This document shows positions 1-9,775 of a DNA stretch of 64,000 nt, in pieces (within the stretch, counting starts at the first letter, position 1; every line of letters begins with the position of its first letter). The notes beneath the pieces were generated by a model. It was not told the DNA's origin, made no database searches, and saw only the letters and a program-made list of their open reading frames with translations. The stretch is from Gigaspora rosea (lineage: Eukaryota > Glomeromycota > Glomeromycetes > Diversisporales > Gigasporaceae), in assembly GCA_003550325.1 (NCBI GenBank), contig QKWP01000073.1:202014-266013 (forward strand), written 5' to 3'. The position numbers were made by a program, and so were the translations under genes.

Positions 1-1
1 A

Positions 2-934
2 GCACACCCAGCCGACCTGAATGAAGCAACCAAAAGCATCTTTCCAATCACTACACAAGATGAACTAAAAAAGTTAGGACAACACAAACAGAGTCTTCAG
101 GAGTACTACATTTTTAGTCGTATACCCTCTACATACTTCGCCCTACCGCCGAAAAAACCTCCCTTACCACTAACCCCCCAAGACCTCACCCCTCAATTAC
201 AAAGGCTATTTCCTTTCTACCCTACAAGTGGAGACCACTTCCGAGAAAATGTTAGACGCCTAAGGGCGGTATACACTTTCCACACCCTACCTAATGACTA
301 CTTAATTAGCAAAAAAAGACTACCGGCGAACCCGGAACAACTAGGCCTAAAGGAATTCTCCTATCCTATCAATAATATGGAAACTCTACTAAACTTCTTC
401 CAAATACTTCCTAAATTCTATGCGAGACCAGACCCTCTTCCAAAAGCTTACGTCTCTTTTAATTACTCTGAAAAACCGGACCTCCCACTTGACCCAACCC
501 AGGTGACAAAAGTAAACTTAACGCTACCTATTAAAACGCCGAAAGAGCTGACAATTGCTGCCCGAGCCTTGAGACAACATTACTTCTTCCAATCGATCCC
601 CAGCGAATGGATCGAAATACCTCCCCCGGAAGTCTCCTCAGATAACCTTCCCAAACTACCATTCAACAACGAACAAATTAACAAACACATAAAAGAAAGG
701 GTCACCTCCCCTTCCATAACCTTTCCTATTACTAAACAACCCGATGTCCCAAAGGCAATTGAACTTCTGAGAGAGTTCTTCACTTTTGACTTTCTCCCTG
801 ACATACTATTCAACGTCCCCACTTTAACTCCTCCAAGTTGGAACCTCTTTGGAAAGCACCCTCCACCGACAGAAGACATCGACATGACTCCATCAGAGTC
901 AAACGAAAACAACTCTACCCTTATCAATGAGTGA
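2..934 (+). CDS. LINE ORF1 protein, N-terminally partial, with degenerate internal repeats
   Basis: The frame is open from position 2 to the TGA at 932-934 (310 codons visible). The first Met in the window is at 377, but the frame is open upstream of it, so that is probably not the start. No CCHC knuckle, RRM or coiled coil is recognised. The protein is Pro-rich and shows about five copies of a loose motif: a [F/L]-P-[I/F] signature, then a Leu/Glu-rich helix-like stretch, then Y-x-F-x3-[I/L]-P and a Pro-rich linker. Copies start near visible residues 12, 66, 118, 171 and 237. In LINEs, ORF1 proteins usually bind RNA and form the ribonucleoprotein; that role is assumed from position only. The stop overlaps the ORF2 start. 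Confidence 0.75.
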   Translation, partial: AHPADLNEATKSIFPITTQDELKKLGQHKQSLQEYYIFSRIPSTYFALPPKKPPLPLTPQDLTPQLQRLFPFYPTSGDHFRENVRRLRAVYTFHTLPNDYLISKKRLPANPEQLGLKEFSYPINNMETLLNFFQILPKFYARPDPLPKAYVSFNYSEKPDLPLDPTQVTKVNLTLPIKTPKELTIAARALRQHYFFQSIPSEWIEIPPPEVSSDNLPKLPFNNEQINKHIKERVTSPSITFPITKQPDVPKAIELLREFFTFDFLPDILFNVPTLTPPSWNLFGKHPPPTEDIDMTPSESNENNSTLINE

Positions 935-3900
935 TCAACTAACACCACAATCTCAGAACACTCCTACCCATTTACAAATACCAACACCAAACCAAAACGA
1001 CTTGCACAACTTCAAAGAAAAAATAAACATAGCCACCCATAACATTAGAGGAATTAATAATCTTACTAAATTCCATCTCTGGATAGACTTCTGCTTACAA
1101 GAAAAACTACATATTGTTAGCCTTACGGAAACCAAATTAAAAGACAACCCCAACGCTACTACCAACCCACACTACAAAATCTTTACCTCCAACTACCATC
1201 CCACTTCAACACAAAGTAGAGAAACCAGTTTGGGCACGGCAATACTCGTCCATAATACTATACAGCCTTATATACACGACATAAATACCCTCCCGGGTAC
1301 AGCTATATACATTGACTTCTTCTTCCCTGGCAATAAAACTCGGGTCATATCAATATACCTACCTTCCAATAACAACGAACTGTCCACTCGTACACAAAAA
1401 CAAGTATCACTCTGGACCGTGGAAGCTAAAAAGAGAAATTGGCATATTCTCCTTTTGGGAGACTTCAACGCCAACCCTGATACCCACAAAAAGAATAAAC
1501 TACCGCTCTTCTCTGATCTGTTTTCAAACAACCTTACTAGTCTATTAAACTTTCACAAAATTTTAGAACCAACCTGGCAAGGTCGGGGCCTTAACTCCCA
1601 AATCGACGATATCTGGACCTCATCCCGAATCCTTCTAGACTTCGACCCTCCACAATTGACTGACTCAACAGGCATATCCGATAGCGACCATAAAATACTG
1701 ACCACAACCTGGTACACAAACTTCACCCCAACAGTACCTCGAAACAAAAAGAAGAAGCGGAAAACCTTCTGCTATAAAAAGGCAACGACCGAAGACTGGG
1801 AAAATTTCCGTAACAAGACATCTACTCTACTAAGAAATGCCAATTTCATACCCAACATAACCAATCCCGACCAACTAAACAAAAGCTGGAATTTGTGGTC
1901 AAATGCAATTCAACAAGCGGCAAATCGTCACATCCCCAAGACCATTATTACTACAAAAACCTTTCACTCTCTCTCCCTAAAGGCTACAAAACTACATAAC
2001 GCATTAAAACACATAAACAAATGCATTCACTCCATTACAATCTTTGCTAAACCTAATCCCCCTCCAGATGCACTACACCCACTTTCGACCATTAACAAAC
2101 ACCTGACTAAGGCCTTACAATTGGCACAACTTCCTCCTTTCTCCCTAACTCCCCTAGCTTTATCCGCCTTACCTCTCAACTCACAAGACACCTACTACGC
2201 AGCAACTCTCAAACACATCAAAGAAACTAAATCGACTATATGGAAAAGTAGAAATGCCGAAGTATACCTACAACAATCAGAAAAAATCAAATTCTACACC
2301 AACCGTCGCTATAATGACTTTAAAGATAATACTAGTAGAATGATAAACAGTATTCTAAAAAAAGGGAAAGATCATATTAGTTTTGACAAAATCGTCACTC
2401 CGGACTCTGTAATTACGGACCCATCAGAAATAAAAGACGCTACACGAACACATTTCAAAAACTGGACAAAACATAACCCGATGAACGAAGAATACTGGGA
2501 AGAATGGAAACCCCATTACGCACCGAAAAAAGAAATCCGCCCGATGATATATGAAAACCTATTACTACCGCTCACAATAGAGGAACTCAATGACGTCATC
2601 ACAAAAGCGCCAGAACATAAAGCCACTGGACCAAATGGCATATCAAATGAATTGCTCAAGCATCTTTCACCTTCCGCTTTAGAACAACTACTAAAAATCT
2701 TCAACGCATGTATACGGTTAGAGGAAGTCCCACAAGCCTGGCTAATGTCTAACATTTGGGCCATACCAAAGAAAGCACACTACAATTTTGATCTTAAAAC
2801 CACTCGACCTATAACCCTAATCGATCACTCAAGAAAGATATTCACAAAACTCCTCACCAACAAACTTTCCGACACACTTTCGCGATACCAGGTTCTCTCG
2901 CCACTGAACTATGCAGCTCTACCCTTCCAGTGTACCATCCAACCAATCACTCAACTCTCTTCAATTATCGAAATTGCCACTACTCAAAAACAAGAACTTT
3001 GGCTCTTATTACAGGACATGTCAAAAGCCTTTGACTCAATCCATATTCCTACCCTTAGGAAAGCCATGGAAAGGATCAAACTACCCACACCCTTTATAAA
3101 TTTATTAACCTTTACACTTTCTAACCGCTCCAACCAAGTACTAACTAGCCTTGGTCATACTAACCCCTACGCCGTAGAGGACGGAATAGACCAAGGGGAA
3201 ACGATCTCTCCAATCCTCTGGATCATTTACTATGACCCACTCATAACCCGCATCTCTACCGAACATACCGGATTCAAACGAACCCTCACCACAACTACCC
3301 AATCTAAAGAAATATACACATCCATAATGGCCTACATGGACGACTCCATCTGGATCGCCCCAGACAAAACAGCTCTAGAAAATATCCTCACCACTGCTAA
3401 CTCCTTTTACAAGCTAACAAACATAACCGTCAACCCCTCGAAATCGATCCTAACGACGAATTCCAAATCAAACGATAAAACAATAATATTTGACAACCAA
3501 CCTATCTCAGCAATCCCTAACTCAAAACCGTTCAAATATCTCGGCGCATGGTTTTCACTCAATCCCAACCCTTCTTCATCTCAAAAAATCATCATGGCAG
3601 AATTCAAACAATGTATCGAAATGATGAAAAGAGCAATCATCACAGAAAAACAAGCCATCTACCTAATCAACAACGTACTGACCCCAAGACTCGAATATAG
3701 ATTGCACAGTTCCTTTCTTACCCCTAACCAATTAACCATCCTGACCAACTGCAGCACCAACCTGGTCAAATCCAAAGCAAAGCTATCAAGAGGAGTACCC
3801 AACTCCTTCCTCTTCCACCCGAACATCTACGGCCTAAAAAACATTTCTATGCATCAACCAACCATACTAGCGAAGAACCTCCTAAAAAATATTAATCACC

Positions 3901-6005
3901 CCCAATTTGAGAACTCTTTCCTCAAAATCAGACTACAGGACCTACAGGACTCGACTAAAACACACTCACACATCTTTCACGAGACACCACTCTTCCCTAG
4001 AAACCAACTTTATACGCACACCGCTCAATCAATCCTGGCAATTCACGCCACCGATATTCAATTTATCCGCAACATTACAACCGACTGGCCAAAACCATTA
4101 CCGAGGAATGGCACACCAATCAACGATATAATAATACACCACCCGAAATCCCACCATTTAAAAGAAAAGTTAAACCATCATGACATCAGATATATTGAAC
4201 AATTTCTAAACTTTAACAACACAGAACTCCTTAACTGGCAGAATTTCCATCACAACATTGGAAAAATACCACCAGGAAGAACCCCTCAGTGGTTCACCGA
4301 AATCCAAGATCTCATCTCTAACAACTCTAATCCCACAACACAATACATAAACCCGAACCCCTTTACCTTAACAAAATGGGGACCGGGAAAAACCCCATGG
4401 GTAATTACTTCTGACCTAACGATTGGGAAAATTAGCCGTACTACAAATCAATCCGCCCATATTCGTCACTACACAAAAAGCAATAACAATAGGGCAACCC
4501 CCTGCCCAGGTTGCGAATTAAAAGACCCAACCCTCAAAACGAAAAACTGTTACTTCACGCGTAACCAAAACTTAGTATACACAATACGAGTATCTTCTTG
4601 TAAAATCATTCACACAGACCTCAACGATATAAAATCAGCACTTACCACCAAACCCACACAGAACCCGTCTCGAAATCCTAACGACACCCACAAACACATT
4701 AGCCACAACATAACGAAACGCACACGCCCACTTACTGCCTTTTCAGACTTCCCAATGGAAACATGGGAAAAACTAACTAAACTTAACAACAAATCCCAAC
4801 GAACAGAAATCTACATCTTTACTACAACGCACGATAAGGATACTAATCAACCACTCGCAATATGCTCATTCCGAGATTCACTGACCACCTGGGGCTGCAC
4901 AAACAAACACTGGCCCAGTACTGAAAACGCAGCACTTACCCTATTTGCCTTTATATCTACAAGTTTCTTCCCCGGAACTAACATCTCAGTTTCCTCCAAC
5001 AACCGTAAATTCATAACCCTAATAGAACAGGCATATAACAATCCACCCTACCGGCTTCTATTCCTAGAAAAAAACCAATATGCTCTAACGCTAATCACCA
5101 TTAGAGCAATTGTCTCGAATTTAAAACTAGAATTCCAATTTGACCGAGATTTATCCCGTCCTCAGAAAATAGACAACTTCTTAAAATTGGACATTACTCC
5201 TCAACATTACCTTCACAATAAATACATTCCTACCCTCTACAACATACCGTGCACCTACAACCTTAAAATAATTTTAAAAGACACCACGAGTCTTACTAAT
5301 CACGCACAATGGATAAACCAAAACAGAATTAGATACTGGGTTCACAACTACCCAGACATTCAAATTCGAGCTACCCTATCATACCTATCCTTCGAAGAAA
5401 AACCACTATCACTATCTACTAATCCAACTTTCTCCCAACTAAAGAATTTTAAAGTTAAATTGCTAGCTAACGAACTCCCTACATTCGAAACACTTCACTA
5501 TCGAAACCCAACAAAACATCAAGACTTCAGATGCCCACGATGCCGCTCTGCCCCAGAAACAATCGCACATCTAATTTCTTGCCTCTCTAACTCTTCCACT
5601 CTAACCTCACTCCTTAAAGATATTATCAAAACCTTGGCCACCGAACTCGAACTAAATCTATACCAACCAACAGACTTCATTGCCGCCTTCAAAAACCTCC
5701 ATGTGAATAGAAACCTACCTCTTGGATTCATCACAACTGCCACCCTGGCACCATTCATAAGACGTCAAGACAGACTCAAATACGCACCTGCCTTACACCA
5801 CCTAATAACAAAAATGATCTACCACGAAATTTGGCTGCCCTCTAGGCAACACCGACATGATGTAACAATTCTTCCAATGCCCCCTCCTCTAGATAGACAA
5901 CTTCACTTCCATAATGAGACTAGCATACCCCACATACCCATTAACAATTACATAGACAAATACATCGCCCGTGGGCGATCCTTCTTATATTCTTTCGAAG
6001 ACTGA
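927..6005 (+). CDS. LINE ORF2: AP-endonuclease and reverse transcriptase polyprotein
   Basis: 1692 residues. An endonuclease/exonuclease/phosphatase domain (about 32-260) shows HNIRG, SLTETKL (Glu68), LLGDFN (Asp179, Asn181) and SDH (253-255). Reverse transcriptase (about 550-860) shows TGPNG, motif A DMSKAFDS (Asp697, Asp703), motif B QGETISP, the YMDD catalytic site (803-806) and FKYLGAWFS. Residues about 1290-1420 align by eye with the RNase H of the two decayed relatives but have lost key acids (YTDGS became IFTTT, the second Asp is in SSNN). A CPRC...H...C zinc-finger-like motif follows at 1536-1552. Expected role: target nicking and target-primed reverse transcription. The start ATG overlaps the ORF1 stop in ATGAGTGA, hinting at termination-reinitiation. 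No internal stop or frameshift is present. Confidence 0.93.
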   Translation: MSDQLTPQSQNTPTHLQIPTPNQNDLHNFKEKINIATHNIRGINNLTKFHLWIDFCLQEKLHIVSLTETKLKDNPNATTNPHYKIFTSNYHPTSTQSRETSLGTAILVHNTIQPYIHDINTLPGTAIYIDFFFPGNKTRVISIYLPSNNNELSTRTQKQVSLWTVEAKKRNWHILLLGDFNANPDTHKKNKLPLFSDLFSNNLTSLLNFHKILEPTWQGRGLNSQIDDIWTSSRILLDFDPPQLTDSTGISDSDHKILTTTWYTNFTPTVPRNKKKKRKTFCYKKATTEDWENFRNKTSTLLRNANFIPNITNPDQLNKSWNLWSNAIQQAANRHIPKTIITTKTFHSLSLKATKLHNALKHINKCIHSITIFAKPNPPPDALHPLSTINKHLTKALQLAQLPPFSLTPLALSALPLNSQDTYYAATLKHIKETKSTIWKSRNAEVYLQQSEKIKFYTNRRYNDFKDNTSRMINSILKKGKDHISFDKIVTPDSVITDPSEIKDATRTHFKNWTKHNPMNEEYWEEWKPHYAPKKEIRPMIYENLLLPLTIEELNDVITKAPEHKATGPNGISNELLKHLSPSALEQLLKIFNACIRLEEVPQAWLMSNIWAIPKKAHYNFDLKTTRPITLIDHSRKIFTKLLTNKLSDTLSRYQVLSPLNYAALPFQCTIQPITQLSSIIEIATTQKQELWLLLQDMSKAFDSIHIPTLRKAMERIKLPTPFINLLTFTLSNRSNQVLTSLGHTNPYAVEDGIDQGETISPILWIIYYDPLITRISTEHTGFKRTLTTTTQSKEIYTSIMAYMDDSIWIAPDKTALENILTTANSFYKLTNITVNPSKSILTTNSKSNDKTIIFDNQPISAIPNSKPFKYLGAWFSLNPNPSSSQKIIMAEFKQCIEMMKRAIITEKQAIYLINNVLTPRLEYRLHSSFLTPNQLTILTNCSTNLVKSKAKLSRGVPNSFLFHPNIYGLKNISMHQPTILAKNLLKNINHPQFENSFLKIRLQDLQDSTKTHSHIFHETPLFPRNQLYTHTAQSILAIHATDIQFIRNITTDWPKPLPRNGTPINDIIIHHPKSHHLKEKLNHHDIRYIEQFLNFNNTELLNWQNFHHNIGKIPPGRTPQWFTEIQDLISNNSNPTTQYINPNPFTLTKWGPGKTPWVITSDLTIGKISRTTNQSAHIRHYTKSNNNRATPCPGCELKDPTLKTKNCYFTRNQNLVYTIRVSSCKIIHTDLNDIKSALTTKPTQNPSRNPNDTHKHISHNITKRTRPLTAFSDFPMETWEKLTKLNNKSQRTEIYIFTTTHDKDTNQPLAICSFRDSLTTWGCTNKHWPSTENAALTLFAFISTSFFPGTNISVSSNNRKFITLIEQAYNNPPYRLLFLEKNQYALTLITIRAIVSNLKLEFQFDRDLSRPQKIDNFLKLDITPQHYLHNKYIPTLYNIPCTYNLKIILKDTTSLTNHAQWINQNRIRYWVHNYPDIQIRATLSYLSFEEKPLSLSTNPTFSQLKNFKVKLLANELPTFETLHYRNPTKHQDFRCPRCRSAPETIAHLISCLSNSSTLTSLLKDIIKTLATELELNLYQPTDFIAAFKNLHVNRNLPLGFITTATLAPFIRRQDRLKYAPALHHLITKMIYHEIWLPSRQHRHDVTILPMPPPLDRQLHFHNETSIPHIPINNYIDKYIARGRSFLYSFED

Positions 6006-6113
6006 GGTCTAGCGATCTTAGCACAGCTTAGGTCGAGAGTAAATCAGCTCTTACCCCTATTTCCCTAAAATTCTCTTTTGATGTATACGATGTATAATCC
6101 TATAAATTGAATT

Positions 6114-6167
6114 AATAAAGAATTAGAGGATAGACCTCGTTGTATAAAAAAAAAAAAAAAAAAAAAA
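6114..6167 (+). terminator. LINE polyadenylation signal and A tail
   Basis: AATAAA at 6114-6119 precedes an uninterrupted run of 22 A (6146-6167) by 26 bases, typical of a polyadenylated retrotransposition intermediate. Confidence 0.85.
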
Positions 6168-6497
6168 GATTAGGTTTTTCTTTACAATTGCATAAAGAAA
6201 TTCGTACATTAAGAGTAAAGACGCCGGTGAAAATTAAACATCGATCTCACCAATAATGATGAAGATGATTTCGTCATTCAGACCGTTTTTTTATGTCCGA
6301 ATGATGCGATACTTTCGATCTCCACTGTGATTTAAAGTTAGGCGAACAAATACTTCACAGTTTTCACGTACACGTCATTCAAGTCGAAAAAATTGCAGTC
6401 TAGTTTTTGTAGGTAATCACTAATAATTTATCAATCTACTTTTTTTATTCTAATAAATCTTCTTAAAGATCATGTTATATACGAAAAACTAGATTAC
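6168..6497 (-). other. Intergenic stretch and NDPK 3' flank
   Basis: No coding sequence seen. On the minus strand an AATAAA-type signal (TTTATT on plus at 6444-6449) lies about 50 bp beyond the NDPK stop and may be its polyadenylation signal. Confidence 0.4.
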
Positions 6498-7336
6498 TTA
6501 TTCGTAGATTAATTTATGAACGTTGTGACGTTCCCATGAAATAACGCCACTAGGGAACCAAAGATTTATCTCTCTTTGAGCGCTTTCAACTGAATCAGAG
6601 CTATATAAAATACAGATGTTAGACGATAAAGAATTGATAAATGAAACCAATAAAAAAGATTCACGCATACAAACCCATGACAAAGATTTTTACCAACTAA
6701 ATTAAACAAAAATAGCATTAATATATCTATGCTTTTTAGATGACAAAAAGAACATACTAAACGTATTAAGAAAAAGATTACCATCGATGCAATAATCACC
6801 GCGAATAGTACCAGGTGCGGATTTCAAAGGATCTGTTTCGCCCAAGAGACGACGACCAGTTTTAACGACGTCTTTTCCTTCCCATACCATGCCAACCACG
6901 GGTCCAGATAACATATCTATTCATTACGAACCAATAGAAAGTTAAAGATTATCGTTGTGGCTTAGATCAAGGATCAAATAAAAAAAAATAATATATAATA
7001 CAATTTATGAGTTTGGGAAAGAACGGTTTGTCTTTGAGGTCACAATAATGTTCGTTTAAAATTGCTCTGGATGTCTTCATTTAAAACCAACATAAAAATC
7101 AGGATTAAATAGTCCATAATACCAGTAAATTGAAACCAAACTTGATACTAACCGGAAGAAGTTGAAGAGCCACAAGTTTATATCCCTTGTTTTCAAAACG
7201 TTTGATAATCTCTCCAACTAGACCACGTTCAACGCCATCAGGCTATTGAAAATTTTGAATAAATACATTTGTTTCCAAGTCTTTATTTACATTATTTAAA
7301 GAAATATACCTTAACCATAATATAGGTACTGTACAT
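6498..7336 (-). CDS. NDK1: Nucleoside diphosphate kinase, six exons
   Basis: Catalyses phosphate transfer between nucleoside tri- and diphosphates, maintaining (d)NTP pools. Exons on the minus strand: 7336-7310, 7242-7153, 7074-7002, 6916-6782, 6696-6675 and 6600-6498. All five introns (67, 78, 85, 85 and 74 bp) start GT and end AG, and the joined reading frame is 149 codons plus stop, the family's usual length. Family motifs appear in order: [55 protein letters not shown], then the active-site stretch CHGSDSVESA and a C-terminal NLWFP. The catalytic His sits in the 22-bp fifth exon. The start is chosen at the only ATG giving the conserved frame; the N-terminus (MYSTYIMVK) is slightly short, so an upstream exon remains possible. 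Confidence 0.93.
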
Positions 7337-7559
7337 TCTTCCGCCAGTTTTAACGAAATTGATCTACTATCTTTAATTTCTTCCGTCATTATCGTAAATG
7401 AGTAAATTTTTTTTTTTTTTTGAATTTATTTTATCTTTCAGATTCAGATTCATCAACCAATCGCACAAGACATGAGTTGACGCAAAAAAAAACCTGAGTT
7501 GAGGCATCGATCTGTTTGCGCCAGTTGATCTAGAATGTTTGATTGACTCTAAGATAATC
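7337..7559. other. NDPK upstream region
   Basis: AT-rich, with a poly-T run near 7408-7422. It probably contains the NDPK promoter, but no definite element is recognised. Confidence 0.3.
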
Positions 7560-8404
7560 CTTTATTGTTCGGATTTTCAATCGGCATAATGATATTCTTC
7601 TTATCTCCGGTTTCATGTACTTCATATTGGAATACGTTCTTTTGAAATTTACCATATTAGGTACATTATATCTTATTTCTTCAAGTGTCGGATTGCAGTT
7701 CTGTTTCTCCGATACTTTATATCTGTCTTGATAATCGAATATTTGTAAGTATTTCCATAATAATTATTTAGGTATTTATTAATTTTGGTAAGTCTTCCGC
7801 GTAATCTATTAATTTCAAGTGATACGCCCTGCTTGCATTTTTCTAATGCAATGACGTCCTTAGTTGTCAGTTTTTCGAACTTTCTTTTTGAAACTGTTAA
7901 ATTTCACTTCTGTCATTGGTTGTATATCTGATTAGTCTTTTTCATCAAGTGATTCGATTTCGCAGTAATTGAAGTACTTCTCAATTTTTGAAATATGAAT
8001 CCTTGGTTCTTCTGTAACAGAGGTATTAGGTTCATAAATATCACTTCTTGGAAAGTATGCCAGGTCCAATCCAATTCTTTGTTGAGTTCCATCATAAATG
8101 GTTCTTGTATCCAGTCCCATGGATATATGAATATTGATAAAGTAACATTATATGTTGCTTCATAGATTTCGCATCTGCATGCAGTCCATTCTAGTTGTGA
8201 AGATACAGTTTCAGTCCATATCTTCTGCAATTTAGTTTCATCAAGATATATTTCTGATTCTTCTTGAGTTTCATGCGTTGCTGCATCCTTTCCTTTTTCA
8301 AGGGTTTTGGTTCCATATTTATCACCAGTTTCTTGTATCATTTTATAATAAGGCTTTTGGGAGTACAGTATATTCTTTGTGACAACATGACTTCCACTTC
8401 TCAT
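7560..8404 (-). pseudogene. Decayed coding stretch of unknown family
   Basis: A 163-codon frame (8404-7913) begins MRSGSHVVTKNILYSQKPYY and is rich in charged residues. From about 8120 a second frame (8120-7932) reads more like protein (RIGLDLAYFPRSDIYEP), suggesting a frameshift. A third stretch at about 7865-7700 (KLTTKDVIALEKCKQG...) is also coding-like. The residue pattern YxxHETGDK recurs near 7640 and resembles YKMIQETGDK near the start, hinting at internal duplication. No domain recognised. It could be a retroelement fragment or a lineage-specific gene with unrecognised introns. Confidence 0.35.
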
Positions 8405-8725
8405 TTCATTTTTCTAAATATAAGGTTCTTCAAACTCAAATCAAATCAAATATTAAGTATATTTGAATTTGATCAAATCAAATAAGCCTAGATTTGAATT
8501 TGATTTGAATTAAAAATTCTGTATTTGAATTTGATTTGATTGAACTTTTTTAAAATTTTATTTATAAATTCTTTAAATCAAATCAAATATTTCAAATATT
8601 TGATCAAATCAAATCAAATATTTATTAATTTGAATTTGATTTGATTTGAAAATTTTGTATTTGAATTTAATTTGAGTTCAAATATTTTGATTAAATCAAA
8701 TCAAATCAAATCAAATTGCAGAACT
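8405..8725. repeat. Low-complexity TTTGAATTTGATTTGAT / ATCAAATCAAAT array
   Basis: Alternating blocks of TTTGAATTTGATTTGA and its reverse complement fill about 320 bp, so the stretch is both a degenerate tandem repeat and largely self-complementary. Confidence 0.8.
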
Positions 8726-9215
8726 CTACTAATCTTTTATTCTTTAATTGGGTAGTCTGTCTACAATTTAGACAATTGTTGTAATATATCATCTCAAAGG
8801 ATTCAGTAATTCCTTTATATTTGTAGATTTGGTTGATATTGGTTGCATTTGGAATATAGTTGCATTCCTTTGTAAGGTTAGTATTCTTTCTTTCAAATAT
8901 TGTTTTCTTATTTCTTTTTATAGTACTCTTTATGCCAATCCAAATTCTTTTTTTACATGGTATATACTATCAATATCTTTGTTCTCATTAATTTATTTCA
9001 AATTCTAAATACATTTTGTATTTATTACAATATGTACACTTGTATGTTTTCTTGCTATAATCAGGATTCTTTTGTAAATATCTTTCAACTCTTTTATTTG
9101 TTTCTGTACTGTTTGTTTTTTTATATAAGCTTTTTTTTGTACTTTGTTAATGTTAAATATGTTTTACACCTATTACAAGTTTTTGTACTCTTTTTTGTCT
9201 TCTGGTTTAATTAAA
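8726..9215. other. AT-rich, no gene seen
   Basis: T-rich plus strand. Short frames here have the composition of translated poly-pyrimidine sequence and no recognisable domain. Confidence 0.5.
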
Positions 9216-9362
9216 AATGGGCAATGCATGCATGATATGCAAAAACATGCACTTAATTCTAGCCAGCATTAAGAAACTATATCATAATTTTGGCCAAAAC
9301 ATGCATGCGTGCATGCAAAAAATGCATAAAATGCATGCATGTGCATGCTAAAATGAAAATTT
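9216..9362. repeat. GCATGC-rich cluster
   Basis: At least six overlapping ATGCATGC/GCATGC palindromes occur within 150 bp in two groups (9224-9262 and 9298-9352). Confidence 0.75.
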
Positions 9363-9465
9363 GTATTTTGACCATCTTTAGGTTTAATCCAAAATTATTT
9401 GTTTTTTTATGATTTTTGCAGATTGTACAAAATGGCATTTATGATATAAAGTGTATACCGTATAG

Positions 9466-9775
9466 CATGCCATAAAGTACCCCATTAAATAGTACCCCAT
9501 ATATTAGTACCTGGGTACTGTATTGGTTTAATAACCTTGAAGATTGATATATACCCAGGTACTATATTGTTCATGGAGCCTTAAGTACCAAAAAAGTTTA
9601 TGATCGTAAAGTATACTCCTGCTGAACATAGTACCTTCTCTACCGAACACAGTACCACCCATACATAGTACCCACCCACAACTATACACAGTACCCGGGA
9701 GTACTATTTGTGGTTAACATGAGTTTCTTGGTTAATACTCAAGTACTTTATTGAGCGCTATACAGTACTTTTTCT
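9466..9775. repeat. Dense AGTACC/GGTACT motif cluster
   Basis: About 13 copies of AGTACC, GGTACT or AGTACT in roughly 310 bp, on both strands and irregularly spaced, many preceded by CA or TA. Not a simple tandem repeat. Confidence 0.7.

Larger units (their letters stand above)
1..6167 (+). mobile_element. LINE-type non-LTR retrotransposon, 5' end outside window
   Basis: Two overlapping reading frames (ORF1 open at the left edge, then a 1692-codon ORF2 with AP-endonuclease and reverse transcriptase) are followed by a 140-bp 3' UTR, an AATAAA signal and a 22-A tail. The sense strand is rich in A and C and poor in G, unlike the AT-rich surroundings. The intact 5-kb ORF2 suggests recent insertion. 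The target-site duplication cannot be tested because the 5' end is missing. Two decayed relatives lie at 22349-26994 and 35511-40280. Confidence 0.95.

Noticed and set aside
580..5758. Many antisense and out-of-frame open stretches under the LINE ORFs
   Set aside because: Shadows of the C/A-rich coding strand; no domains.
7913..8404. Viral or retroviral protein
   Set aside because: No recognisable motif supports it; left as unknown decayed coding sequence.
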